From the NCBI GenBank assembly GCA_023333565.1, contig JAJKFH010001865.1:2170001-2234000 (forward strand): a DNA stretch of 64,000 nt, written 5' to 3'. The position numbers and the translations under genes are program-made. Numbering within the stretch: position 1 is the stretch's first letter; each line of letters starts with the position of its first letter. Below, piece by piece: positions 13,101 through 27,300 of the stretch. The notes beneath the pieces are model-generated. The model did not search any database. It had not been told where the DNA came from and saw only the letters and a list, made by a program, of their open reading frames with translations. This stretch comes from Puffinus mauretanicus. Taxonomy: Eukaryota; Chordata; Aves; Procellariiformes; Procellariidae.

Positions 13101-16100
13101 AGAATATTCAGTAAAGAATGTTCATCCTCTAAATATCTCAAGATATTAAATATGCCATACAGATAGTTATATGCAATGGCATTTCAGTTCTAGAAGCCAG
13201 AATTACAACTTTGCTTAGGCCCAAAGACAACTCTTCATTATGCCTTTGGTCACGGCTTTACAGGCAGGCCATTTACAGGTGACGGTGAGAAATAGAAGAT
13301 TTGGCAGGTGGAATGTCAGTAGTTAAGTGAAGGACCATGTGTAAATCAAACACTAATGATATAACTGCTTAATATTAATTGACTTTTAAAACACTGACTG
13401 ACCTGGATTGTCTCTGGGGTTTTTTAAGTGTCATAATGAAGGTCTTCATAGACTTTCACTGGAGCTACTCTGCCATCACAATTGCATCATCATGCAGGCG
13501 AGGCTTGGATTGAGTCACAGTGCTACAGTGATATCATATTGCAATGGTATATTCTCATGTTCACTTTAGTTTAGCATGAGCTCATTCCTCTAGCATAATA
13601 ATGTGTTTAAACTAAATAAAATACCCCATTAGTATATACCAGTAGCGAATTTGTGTGTTATAAATCCTAAGTAAATACACTTTAAACACATTATCAACTT
13701 GTCTATCTTAAAAGTTAGTCAGAAGCACTTACTGAAATATGATCTGTTAGCAGAAACACTGTAATTTAAAAAACAATATGCATTTTTGAGAATTTTGCCA
13801 AAACATTATTTTTGTGCTAGATGAGATATTAGAAACAGGTTATAAATAAAGCATTTGCTCAGCATTGCTGCCACAGAGAACAGAATCACCAAAATGCCCA
13901 CAGATACTTCAGTAGCCCAGTCCCTTTTTAAAATGTTTTGATCAAAAAGTGGGTCATGCCTGGGACACATACTGAAATAATGTGTATTATGCAGAGGGGA
14001 TAATTCATAATATTTCCAATAATGTTTTAAAATGCCTTCTTTTGGAATCCCAGAATCCCCTTTTACTCAATATCTCATGGCTTTGCTCTGACATGTTGCA
14101 AAAGTGGGCCAGGACCCAAATGTTGGATCCAAACATGTGGAAATTTTGGATCCAGATCTACTGCATAGTTAGAAATAGGCCCTTCTCTCCCCCACACACT
14201 GAAATTAAGCAGCTGTGAAGAAACCCTGAGCTTTGAGGGATAAGAGAGAGATGTTTGTGATTTAATTGAATTGGAATCTGTACCTAGTCTGTATTTAAAG
14301 TCTAATAGTGATCTAATGTCAATACACATCCGCATATAACCATTTTTTTTGAACTCTTCTCTTGAGATAATGCCACTGTAAAATGGATGGTGTTTTCAAT
14401 TTTCCATTTGAAACTTATTATCTTAGCATGCAATGATACTTAACAGTATTATAGATACTTGATAGTGATGTCTAATTAAAGCTGTAAAACAAAAGTAGCA
14501 CTGAATTTTCATTTTGAAAATTGATGTCTTTTGAGTCCTTTCCGTGTTGATGTTATTTTGACATTACCATAAGAATTTATGATTGTTACCATATAGAAGC
14601 AGTACTTCACGTGGTTTTATGAATATTTGCTTGGCATAGGACTAACTGTTTAGTGTATATATTTTCATCTTATATGGAGGATTTGTGATGTGATTGCGAA
14701 CAATTCTGCTAGTTTTAGTAAGAATTTTATGCTCTGTATACAAAGCTCTCTTGCCCTGGTAATTAAAGCTTATTTAAGCTGACTAGTTTCATTATTTGAA
14801 GTTTTAACATTCTGGACATTTACCACAATACTTCAGGTTTTGTAAGTTTTTTTTTTTTAAGGTTTTAGGTTGGCAGATAATATCATATTTCCAAAATAAT
14901 GTTCAGTGTAAAATTGAGCAAATAGACTGTAAGTAATGTATTGGTGCTAGAGTAGAGATCAGCTAAGGAAGCTGTAGTTTGAGCTGGAGATCTCTTTTAA
15001 GGTTTAAATCTGAAGCAGGGATAGATATGGATTCTCAAGAAATGTAACAAACATATAATTATTTATGAGCACAGCATTTGTTTTGCTTCTTAGATTATAA
15101 TAGCAAAAAGAAAATTATCTTTCTGTATAATGTGAAGAATTCACTCTCAGAAGTCTAGAGGTGTAAATATTTGGGTTTTTTGGGCGAAAATGGAAAAAAA
15201 AATCCTTTTGTAAAAAAATCTGCAAAAAGTAAGAAAGTTGTCTCTGTAATTTTTCTTTTTGTTTTTTACGTATTTTTTTTCTGATATGAATGGCAGTTTC
15301 AAATGAGTGAAGCTTACCTTTCTGCCTTGCTTTTCTGTTTCAGATGCCGACATGTAATCAAGACATGAAATTTATTTTCTTTCCGAGTCAGAGACCGGTG
15401 AAACTTGAATCAAATTCTTCAGAAGTGTCATCCTGAGTGAATATTTACACAATATTCTTGAACAAACTATAGTCCTTCCTTCAGGAGTTTCATCGCTAAG
15501 AAAAGGTAGATATTTGAAAAGTGTGCTCATGGCCATACCATCTCTTCATATTCCTTGGAATTAAATTCTATTTTTCTCATATTTTAATATATTGATTCTT
15601 TTTCAAAATAATGCAAATCAATGAGAAAGGGGGTTCTCTTTTTGCACGAGATAGTTCTGTTTTTTGGAGTACCCATCCACCAATGAAAAGAAATAAAAAT
15701 ATCAGATAATTATTTTTTATGAAGCATGCAGGAACATATACATCAGGTCTGGCTATTTCTTAATGAATACTGGTGAAAATGTAATTTAAATGGTACTCTA
15801 ATTTTTGCTCTCCTAAGCAATTTATAAGGAAATATATTTACAATTTATGAAGTGAATACAACACTCTCTAAAAGTAATTTTCCAACTGACATTGATAAAA
15901 AGCTTGAAGGAGTTGGGCTGAGGTTTTTCTTCCCTTTTTTACTTGATTAAATTGTAAAAGTAATGGAGTGATGTCAGGTTAGAGATGTAAGAAAAGATCT
16001 GTGTTTGTTGAGTCCATTAAAATAATAAGTGCATAGAAACGGTGGCTGACATTCCAACCACAAGCTCACAGCATATACAGAAGCAGTAGTAAAGAGACTA

Positions 16101-17389
16101 AGTCTATGTAGACTGTAGCAGGTAATAACACATCTGAAAAGATTTTAAAACATGAACTTAACCATCAGCAGTAATTTAGTGCCTGAATTTAGGACAAATT
16201 TGTTTGCAAAAGAGAGAAGAAAACAGATCTTCAGCATTTTCCTTCACTTTGATAAAAACGCAGCTTTTTTTAGGAGTCTGGGATTTCTAATGCAGACAAC
16301 ACGCATTTCCTAGCTGGATAGAAATGAACCCAGCATAGATGGCTTCAGTCTTTCACTAATGTAAAATATTACTAAACACACCCAAAAAGCAAATAAACAA
16401 AATTTAGCGTAGTCCTCAGGGCAAAATTTGATTCATAGCAATGAGATTATGAAAAATGCCTTTGTTTTTGCATGCTATCCCTTGGTTAACTGCACCATTT
16501 GGCTGCAATAGCTGGTCTCAAAGTGCCTAATATACAGGAATTGCTTTCTGTTTAGTCACTGCTATACCATAGCTGGCAAAAGAGAAGTGAACTACAACGG
16601 AGGGTAGCAATCGCCTTAACACTGATCCATTGTTCAAACTATAACACTTTATTATTGCCAGACCATGTTAGAAAATTATGTCTATATTTATTAGCATAAT
16701 TGCATATGTTGTGTTATCTGTGGAAATATGAATCACAGAATTTAGATGGGGTGTATTAATAGGCCATTCCATAACCAGTGAAGAACTATTTCACACACAA
16801 TTTTAAATAAGTCTTTAATTTGGTCTTTAATTTGTTGATAAATGTTACGGAATAGTCATACCTGGCAAGAACTGGTAGGCATTTGCAGGATCAAAGCGCA
16901 TGTTCCTCCCTGCAACATCAGCTCTAGCTTCTTACTTGCTGTTTCTGACAGGTCTGGGTTTTGGTTTTGCTGTATTTCTCATTGGGACATTGTATTTTTT
17001 GTGATACTTGATGTAATGAGGGCCAGCTGCTTGTTAAAATCCATCATTTAATAAGATGATAATTTCACCTAGCCTTTAGCCTACAGAGTTGACTTCTCGT
17101 ACACTGGCTCACTTTACATAACTAATTGCCAAAGAACTTGACGTGTATCTAGTCTTCTCAAGACACATCCTGGACTGGATGTGCTATGGTGTACTGGCAT
17201 AGATAGGAAAGAAGTGAACTAAGATACTGTTTGCAAAATATCTGGCTGCTACCAGTGATCATTCATTTGTTATTAGTACCAGATTCACTCACAGATTTAA
17301 ACATAAACCCATTCTCATCACATTAGATTACAGTAAGTATTGATGAAATGTACCAAGATACAGTAGGCATAGATGGTAGCAAAAAGCCA
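10119..17389. other. Intergenic AT-rich noncoding DNA
   Basis: I see no exon, RNA gene or classifiable transposon. A 12-bp unit (gtctttaatttg) is duplicated in tandem at 16,811-16,834. Open frames are all below 100 codons and carry no motif. Conserved noncoding elements could be present but cannot be seen without a cross-species alignment. Confidence 0.7.
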
Positions 17390-17840
17390 TGAACTGGAAT
17401 GAGTTCAGCAGAGGGCTGCCAGGATGGCTGGGGGCTGGAGCAGTTGATGTAGGAAATGCTGCCGAGAGACCTGTTTTTTCAGTCTGAGGAAGGGAAGGCC
17501 AAGGGAGGATCTTGTTGCTGCCTTCAGTTACCTAATGTCTGGTTATAAGGAAGATGAAGCCATACTCTTTTTGGAGGTGCACAGTGAAAGGACAAGAGGC
17601 AATGGACAAAAGCTGCAACAACAGAAATTAGATATTAGGATTTTTTTGTTTTATAATGACAGTCATAAAATACTGGAGCAGGCTACACAGAGACTGTGCA
17701 ATTTCTGTCCTTGGAGACAGTAAAAACTTGACTGGAGACAGCCCAGGGAAACCTGGTCTAACTTTGAGTCTGGCCTTGCTTTGGGCTGGGGGTTGGACCA
17801 GAGGTCCCTCCCCACTTAAATTATTCTGTGATTCTATGAA
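17390..17840 (+). mobile_element. Diverged CR1 LINE 3' fragment
   Basis: The order of CR1 landmarks is preserved although the sequence is degraded. It starts with 'ggctgggggctggagca', then a region reading like ERTRGNGQKLQQ (the CR1 'RTRSNGxKLQ' segment), 'ttagatattagga', 'aaatactggagcaggcta', and finally the 3' tail 'gggggttggaccagaggtccct' with 'attctgtgattctatga' at 17,823-17,840. Several indels and stops interrupt the frame. It is clearly older than the copy at 3,653-4,713. Confidence 0.88.
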
Positions 17841-20800
17841 AATCAATGTATGGAATTTAAGCAAGATGGAAAGCTGATTTTGAGCAATTTTTTTTGTTAT
17901 TTTCACTGTTGTGCTTACAATAGAATAGGCAAAGTAGAAGTCATTGTTTATACTTGCCGTGTAAATTTTCAGGACTGTGGGCTGATATCCAAACTGAAAG
18001 GAAAAAATTATTCAGCAACAAGTCTGAACCTTTGGCAACTGCTCTATAATCCATTTGTTGGCTGTTTGTTTTTCTATAGATGTAGATTAGTTTGCCTGAG
18101 CCAAAGATTTTAGAAATTAATGTGTAAATATGTCTTTTAACCTGGTTGCCAGTAAAAGAAACAAAGTAAAATGAAATCAATGCATCAGGGAGAGATTCAT
18201 TGATGTGAGTGGCCTCATCTTTGAAACAGCCAGGAAACAGCAGAAATAGCCCTAATATGTTTTAATAGAGCAAAAGAGGTATAAGTTGTGGTCCGTTTCG
18301 TTCTATTAGATCTGCTTTTTCTGTGATTTTTTTTCATAGTCTTACTCCAGAAGGTTTCTTGTGAACATACAATATAGCAGATGAACCTGAAATGAGACCC
18401 ACAGAACAGCAGAGTCTACCTTCCTGTATGCTTTTACTAGTTTTTACCTACTTCCCTTTTATGCTTCTGTGTGTAGAATCTAACAGCATGAAAATGTTGT
18501 TTTCCCACGAAAATACTTGATGTTGATCAAGAAAGAAAACACCACCCTCACCAACTGAACACCTATTAACGATATCTCTGCATCTTGTATGTTTTTTCAA
18601 GTACTTTGGAGAATTAAGCCTGACAGACACAGGTGTGCATGGAAGCAATTTGGAGAGGTGATTGTGGGGAGGTACTAACAGCTGCAGAGTTCAGAAGTGC
18701 AAACAGCTTTGGAAGGGTGCAGTAGACACCTGGCTCTGTATGAAGTCAGTGGGTCAAGGTATGTCCTCTTTTACATTGATATCTGTTGTCCAAGTACTTG
18801 GAATGGAGGTGACGTGTATGCATTAATCCTTCCTCCATTTTTTAAAGAACAACAGACCATCACCTCCCTGTGCATGCAATTACTGAATACCACACATTAA
18901 GAAACTGGGCAATTAGTCAGCATGGGATTGTTTTTCTCAAAGATGCTGGATCTTATAATACATTTATCTTTACGGATATATGAGGATTCACAAATTAAAG
19001 GAAGACAGAAAAGGAAATTCACATGTCTCTATTCAGACACATATTAAGGTTAACACTGAACCAGAGAGGGAGGGAATTTGAGGCTGAAGCACAGGCACAG
19101 CAGTGGAAATGCATCCTGAGAACATGGCTGAAGATGCTCTGTGTTCATGGATCAGCTGGGAAGGTGACAGCAGCATCCTAGAGGGATCTGGGGCTTCTGA
19201 GGTGGGAACACTTGAAAAAACTAGCCCTTCCTGCCACTTCCACATGCACTTCAGTAGGACGGAAGATGTCCTTTTCCTTTGACTCTTTATGACTCACACA
19301 ACAATAACAAAGGCTCCTGAGGTCTCTGTGGCATTCTCCTCCTCCAGTCCTGGGGGGCTGATCAGTGCAGAGACATGGACACTGACAGTCCTCTTTCAGC
19401 TTCTGTATGGCAGAATAATACCTCAAGTGATTTGGAGACAGGTTATGTCAAAGGTGCTCAGGAAAGAGTGGCTTTTGCTTGGACACTGTCGAAACACAGA
19501 CCTTTGGTGACCTTGATCATTTTTTCAGCAGTATAAACTGGGTCTATAGCCCTCAAAAAAATCCCTGGAAATACTTCCAGCACTGGATGGAAAAGCTCAA
19601 GATTAAAGAACCTTTCACATCTGTTCCCTGTCACCCGCTTAAATTTAACCTATGACAGTAATGAGTGAAAGTCCATGTGCTGTTTGGCCTGTGTAAAGAC
19701 TTTGTAGTCATTTGTGCACATCACAAATGGCGTTAATTGGCAGCTGTGTCAACAGCCTCTTTGAAGGAACTGGGAGTTCATTAGGCAAATGGACAGAGCT
19801 GGTCTTTCCCCGATAAAAAAATACCTCTTTCACATGAGGCATTTAAGATGGAGTAGCATGGGGAAACTTGCCAAGACGCTGCCTGGTTTCTAGCCATGAC
19901 AGTAGTCGCATTGCTAAGGACCGCTCTCATTCGGCGGCAGACGCGCGGTTCCCCTGCTTCCGATGCATGGAGGAGTGACAAGTAGTCAGTGCTCCCTGGT
20001 CTGGGGCAGGCACTTGCAGAACTGAGCTCTGCTTTCACCTATCTCTGGGCAAAAGCAGAACTGCCTGCCTGAAACCAAGAGAGAAAATCTTTAAATCCTT
20101 TAAAGCTGTTACTGTAAGGCATTTTCTCTTTCCCTGTCTTTGTTTCTGCCACCTTTTTATTGTTGCAAACTTACTTTATGAAAACAGACTGAAGTCCCTG
20201 AAAAAAGCTCTCATGTAATATACATGAACTAATTTCAGTGAACAGTTCTGTACTCAAAGTTTCTTTCTATCTCCTTTTTTTATTAGAGGCACTTGCCCAT
20301 GGGCTCATCATTAAATGCTTGCATATAAAAATGCACTGATGAGAGGCATCTCTTCATCTCTTTGTTTCCCCCTTCTAGATCCTTTACTTCACAAATGCAT
20401 GTTTTCAGTCAATCAGTGTAAAAGTACCTACACTCTTTCTGCACTATGTAAAGGTTCCTTTCCAGAACTGGAGCTTGCTGAAAAATGTGTCTATTGAAAG
20501 TTTTGGCGTATTGAAGCTGAGTATGTCAGCCCTGTTCCCATACCCCCCCTCACTGATGACTATATAGCGTTATTCTAGAAGATCACTCAGTACCCCTGTA
20601 AAAGATTTAATTCTTATGTAGATTTTTTAAAAAAAGATTGGTGATTCCACCTATATTCATGAATCACCACATTCCTAAGTTGTTTGTGGAATGCCATAAT
20701 CAAAGGTTTTGGTAAGGGAAAAGGAAGACAATAGCTGCACTGAAAGACACAATGGACAACTGTTAGTATAACAGCAGGAGGGTTCTGCATAAATCGAGGA

Positions 20801-21313
20801 ATTTTTCCATCTCATTCCGGTGCATTTCTATGGGTTCTCAAGAAAATTGCTTTCATTTCTATGCCTGCATCCTGGCCCATATATTTCCTTGCTGTTCCCT
20901 CTCTGCCGCTCCAGCAAGTGGAAATGGGTTACTGTGAGCCAGACAAGATAAATGGGATTGCTGCATGAGGGAGAGCTGGCGTACTGAAGAGCCAGGTTAC
21001 AGACAGCAGAAGCGTGCTTAAAATCAGCAAAATTACCTGCAAGGAAGGAGATAAAGGTCAAAGACAGAAGACTTAGTTTTTTATTTAGCATGGATACATC
21101 ATATGGCATAATAGTGAAATCTCTTTTGTTTTATGCTTTGTATCTCCAAATGAATAATATCTATTATTGTGTTAGCATTGTACATCAGATTCAGTCTGAA
21201 AACATAAAATCATTGCCTTATATTTTTTAAAAAACTCCTATCTTCTTCTCCACCTGTTGCAGTGGATGGCCGTTCTAGTATTAACACCTGACCTGATAAT
21301 CTATATCAGATTT
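17841..21313. other. Intergenic noncoding DNA
   Basis: AT-rich sequence without a recognisable gene. Slightly GC-richer stretches (about 19,060-19,420 and 19,900-20,040) contain short open frames on both strands but no motif and no convincing splice structure. Confidence 0.65.
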
Positions 21314-21380
21314 GGCCCTGGTCCTGGGGGTGGGACTCGATGATCTCAACAAGTTCCTTCCAACCTAAATGATTTTTTGA
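21314..21380 (+). mobile_element. CR1 LINE 3'-end fragment
   Basis: Only the 3' UTR tail survives: 'gggggtgggactcgatgatctcaac', then 'agttccttccaacctaaatgatt'. This is the characteristic CR1 3' terminal sequence. The final octamer repeat is degraded ('gattttttga'). Confidence 0.82.
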
Positions 21381-24300
21381 CCTATGGACAGTAAGAGATT
21401 TGCCATTTTGAGAAATAAAGATCCATAAATTATTTGTCCAAGCCATGAAGCATCTTGTGGATTAGTGAAAGTGTGTCTCTTTTGCCTCATAAAAAAATAA
21501 CTTTCTTGCAGACACATAAAAGCAGGAGAGAAAGCTATCAAACCACTGTTTTAGTGTGGGATCACTTTAACAGTCTGATTTTCTGTACATTATACCTACA
21601 ATTATATTTCAATAAAAGGGTGGTTTGATTAATATCCTTAAAGCACAAGAATAATTCTTTTAACCTTCTCCATTAACCACAAATGAAAAAACAAAGCTGT
21701 GACACTGTGTAGTTCCCTGTCTGCTGGCATTTTCTTTGGTAAGTGGAAAATCCCACTCTAAAAATCGGACAAATTTAGTATTAACATTTTCTTTAAGCTT
21801 GCATGTTATTTTGATTTATATTTCCTTTAAGCAAACACTATTCTTGAGACTAACAGTCCTAGGAGCACAAATTGGACAGGATAGCACTGGCCACTGTATC
21901 TCAGCAACTGATCCAAAATTTGAGTTCTTGGAGGAAAACAAGTAACTTTTTAATAAGAATTCACTGTAATCTGCTAAGAACAAAATATCTTGGTTTCCTG
22001 GGAGCTTGTACATGGGAACAAGCCAGGTCTAAGGAAGTCCAAAGGTTACACAGTGGCCACTGGAATTAGTTTATGATTTTTTCTTTCTTTTCCCAACTCA
22101 AACTAAAATTTCAGCCAAGAACTTTAAAAGTGATGCATGTGTCTTAATTTCCCAATGTCCAGCTTCTTCTATCTGGAAGAATCTTGGTTTTAGAAAATGA
22201 ATAGCACATTTTCTAACAATGAAAACCCTTATGCCTAAATAGTGATATATTACCCAAATTAGGGTATTCAGAGTCAATAGTCGTTTCAGAAAATCCTGAG
22301 AATAAAGTATTGTTTTCTAATAACATTTTTCCCATGACCTACTAAGGCGATTGTGCAGTTACTACCTCCTTATCTATATTATTTTTAGTAAAGTCAATGC
22401 CCAGAGGACGTAATGTATTGGATTAATTATATGTGAAATATATGTTGGGATTTTATTATTTTCTTTCATACTGGAACTATAATGCCTTCCTATGATTATT
22501 AATGCATAAATGCTCTAAAAAAAGTCCCCAAAATGAAAAAAAAAGGGCTTAAACTTTCTTTCATGTCTCATGCCAAAGCCCGTAGAATCAGAAAATATGG
22601 GGATACCACTTTTTTGACTGCTTTCGAGACTTAGTGGCCTGCATTTCTTTAATTTTCAGCAGAACTTAAACTTCTAAATTATATGATATTTGTGGTCTTT
22701 TACATTGTGTTATTAAATCAGGATCTATGAACACTTGTGGTTAGTTTAATGAAGTTCATTTGTTAGCCAGTATGAGGTGCAGTACAATTAGGTTATGTTA
22801 GCTAAATAAAAAGGCAAAATTTTATTCAAGTATTTTTTAATAAAAAAACTGTCAGACTATTCCCTCTCCAGAGTTCATTCATGCAAAGAAAACAGCTAAT
22901 ATTTTAGACCCATACCTAATAAGGAAAAAATAATAATTTCTAAATCTGGAATAAGACAAACGTGGATACAATCCTTTGGGGCTTTGCTCCTGTTTCCTGT
23001 ATAGAAGCTGTAATTTCTGTAGTATCCTTCCACATCTTATTGCTTGTGTCTAGACATAAATTGACCATAAAACAATATTAATATTGTATATTGCTCTGGT
23101 TAAGCGTTTTTGTTTGGCATCAGGGAAGAACTTTGAACGTTTTAATGGTACTTTCTGTAGCACAGTAGTTGTGAATGAGTTTATTTTAATGTAGGAATAA
23201 ATTGGTTACTCAAGGTATTTTTATTATGCATCTCCTTGTAATTTCTGCCAAATAAACAAAATATTCCTCAGATAATTGGCCTATTAGTCTGTCACTTTCT
23301 TACTATTTTTTCTATGCTAAATTAAAGGGCCCATAAATCCTAAATTCTTTATTAGCTTGCTGACTTTGCAGAGTTTGATGGTAAATAAACTGGCACAGCA
23401 TTAAAAGCTCCTTATTGAAGGAAGACAATATGTCTTTTTGTATTGACTTCTGCATGATTCAATTTTCACTAAGTATCACCATGACCTTTATGACAGCACC
23501 ATGAACTTTAAAAGCCAGTTTGCATGTGGTGGTTAACTTTGCCTTGTATAATGTGGTTTTAAAAATGATGACCTAGCCTTTCCAGACTTGATAAATGTGC
23601 AGCTGATAGTCCAATAATGAAAATAAAAGGTCTTCAAAAATGCTGAGAGCAATAATTAAATATTTTGAGAAGTGGTAAATTTATGGGATCAATTACATGT
23701 AAATGATTTTCCAGTTTCCTCTGCAAATTATTTCAGGTTTTTTAACTGAATGATGTTTCTTTCGTTTACATAAAAAAAGGCTTTGAGCCTTTAAGTATAA
23801 CTTTGAAGTTACAAAGTCTGATAACTAAATCAAATATAAGATATATATTTCTATCACCCTAAATGTTGCTTTTGACTCTTACACTGAACTCGTTTCTGTG
23901 GTATCTGAGTGCTCATCTTCTACTTCTTCCTCATGCAAATGGTAACGATACATCAGAATGCTGCAATGCCGAGGGGACATAGTTTACTCCTGCAGACGTT
24001 AAGTGTCAGGACTGATATTTGTACAAAAAGGCAGATCAGTATTGAGTGGATCTGAATTTGGGATCTAGGTGTTCAAAAACACGAGGTGCAAATCTTTTTC
24101 CTGTAATCTTCACATTTCCCCGGGAATTATTGTGTAGCATAGATAAAAAATGTTATCACTATCAATGTACTAACTGGATGGTGGCTCACAATCATGTGCA
24201 GACCATTTCCATTTCAATTTCACTCTTTAAAATGCTGGATATTTTTCCGGAGGTCAAAATTTGACAAAGCAAGCTTAATAATTAGTGCAATAACTCCAAA

Positions 24301-27300
24301 TACATTTTCAACTTTTCATGCTTTTTTTTTTTAAACACAGGATGTTTTGGTTTGATTTTAGGTTTAGTTTTTGTTTTATTTAAGTTGCTACTAAGACAAA
24401 TGACTAAACTACGTTGGCACAGAAAATCTACAAGTGGGAGCCAAACTTCGTGAGAGAATGCTTCCCTTTTGCATGCTTTGTAAATCCAAGCATACATGCA
24501 AAATACACGGAGATATTAATTCTGGCTGTGATAGGCAGAGAGTGCAGGACAGATGTGTAAGCAGAAGAAATTTCTATCTGTACTGCAAATTCTCTTTGCT
24601 ATAAGTCTCACATAGGTTGTCAAGGTTTACTTCTTTAAACAGTTGCAGTGCTTGAGGTTTAGCGGTGATGTACAAACTTTTCTTTACTACTGTGCGTATG
24701 ACAATTATACTGACTAATGTGCACAGCATTTGTTAAATTTTCATTGAATTCAGAACAAATCTCTCTTCCTCAGAAGTAAATTTTCAGAAGGTGATTTTCT
24801 TTTCATTCTTCCCTCTATTCCCCATGAATATATAGAATTAAAACCAGTCCTGTCTGTGAAATAAGGGTCTCTACAGTAGGACTGTGTGATTTACGCCAGG
24901 CAATTAAAATCAACTCCTAACCTACACGAAGCACTAAAAACTGAATTGCTCAACACACTGGGCTGTTGAGCACTGTGTGGTAGATTTTATTATATCGTAA
25001 GTGCTTTACTATACTGTAAAAAGGAGAACGTAATTGCTATGTACAACTAATATATTCAATTAGGTAAGGATAATGTTTAATAGAGCTTTTTGTTGGTTTC
25101 AGTTACAACTTGTGAGTTCAAAAGAGAAGCTGGAGTTGGGGAATTTCAGGATGCAGAGTACTCTAAGTATGACATATGCTTCAACAACACAGCACCAAAG
25201 CTATCCTGCAAGGACGCGGTTAGTGTGTGCTTCTGCATTGACTGAAGTGGGATGGCAGTCCTTAATTCATATTGATTCAGTCTGATAACTGGGATAGCTG
25301 GAGGCTGTTACAACTGTTGAAAGAGTGCTTATTTTTCCCAGCATGCAGCTCCTTAGACATAATCACATCAGACTGTTTGTATCCTAAGAGCAGATCAGGA
25401 AAGCTTCTAATTTTTAAGATAAGATGTGGGAACAGCCAAATATGATCACAAATTGTTACAGTGACTGCATCGCGCAGGCCTTAAGTATTATTTTGTTACA
25501 CCCCTGTGCAGCTTAGTGAAGACAGATTTCACTACTTCGCTATTCTTTGCACAGAATCATGTAGTGCTATAGCAATAAGACTGTGATAGATGCCCCAGAT
25601 GTACCCTGGGTGTCTCCATGCACATTAAGATGACAAATTCCCCAAGGTAAGTATCTGCCAAATCTTTGCCTAGAAGGACCACTGAGAACTGGGCACTGGA
25701 GTGCCCAGAAGACCTCTTTTTGAGAATTATTTATTCCATGCTGGCTAAAAACTGCACAGAACAGCCCCGAGGAGAGATGAATATCCTTTTCTTGCCTCTC
25801 TCTGTTTCTGTTTTATCTCCTTTCTAGCCTCCAGTCTTGACAGGCCAGTCAGACTCCCCAGCTTCTTCCTTAATCTAGCATCTCTATGGTGTGAGAACAT
25901 CTTTAATGCTAAACTTTCACTGTTGCAAAGAGCTAGGGTTTTTTTTAGGAGCTGCCAGGCAGGGGTATTGCCCAGCTAACACCTACTCAGTTTGTCCCTT
26001 TAGGATTTCTTTCTCCTCTTGCCTGTCTCATTTCTGGCTTTCACCTTAATGCCTAAGGATTAACCCTAGTGGATTTTATAATAATGAAGAAAAAAAATGA
26101 AGAACATATTATACATTCACAGCAATGTAGTGCATGAAATAAACCCGTTCTTCTCTTTAGGACTCAGTTTTCAATGGGCACTGATAGCATGCATAGATAG
26201 TCACATGCGCAGTTTATAGCATTTCCTCTGAAAAGATCCAGATACAATAAGACATGAGGCCAGCTTCCTTTTTTTCTTTTTTTTTTTTCTAAAAATTTAC
26301 CTGTTATTTGCGTTTCATTGTTCACTTGAGGATATAAAAAATGCAAAAAGGAGAGTAACAGTCTCAAAGTTGTTTTGTGTGCATATGTTTTTTACATAAT
26401 AATAAATTATGACAGCTGAGTCCCCAGTGTGGCTGATTGATTTTTAAAATCTGCTTTCAGATGAGGATTCAGTACAAAGGAATTGATATATTCATTTCCA
26501 ATATTCCTCAAATTAAGAACTTCTGTACACCACGGAAATTCATGTGTGTCATGGCAGCAAGGTGTTAGTCTATTTTATCTCCTTGCCTATTGACAATCCA
26601 AAGACGTCCCAGTGATGCTGATGGGGAGCAGTGCTTCTGTTCTAAAAATGGACTCAAGTAGCAGAAGGTCTCTTGCAGCCTTCTTAACCTGGGAATGCCA
26701 GACTACGAGCTGGATGGCCCTCAAGCTGCTTGACAGCAAAGGCATTTCATTCCTGACCACGCAGTGAGGACTGTGCAGTCAAAGCATTCAGCGGAGGGGG
26801 AGAATCAAACACTGAGCATGAGCTACTCTCTGCCTCCTACAAGGCTCTTCTTATCGAGCCAGTTGGTTTCCAAGATATTTTTATTCACCGCCATTCTCCT
26901 CCTCCACCAAAAGACTGGGGCTAAAGCCAAAAATTCAATGAATTCTCTATGCTCTGCTACAATGGGCACAACAATAACCTAGTTAATAATGTGGTCAATG
27001 GCAGCAGTGGTGCCTGCCCATGGTGTTTATGGCAGATACCTGGGCCCGTGGAGAAGACAGGGAGATTTAAACAAGAAGCGTGGGTTTTTCATCATGAAGA
27101 GATTTCTGCTGTGCCACTCTGTCAGTGTTTCAGGCTTGTCCCTGAACTAGGATCACTGGTGTCACCCATGTGACACTCGAGGCAATACCTGGCATTTGTC
27201 CTGTTTTATTGGTAGCTATGGCCCTGCTCCTTGCAATCACAGCTGTGCTGGTTTCTGCTCTCCTGCTGTTGTCAATGCCAGAAAGCCCCCTTGCAAGTGA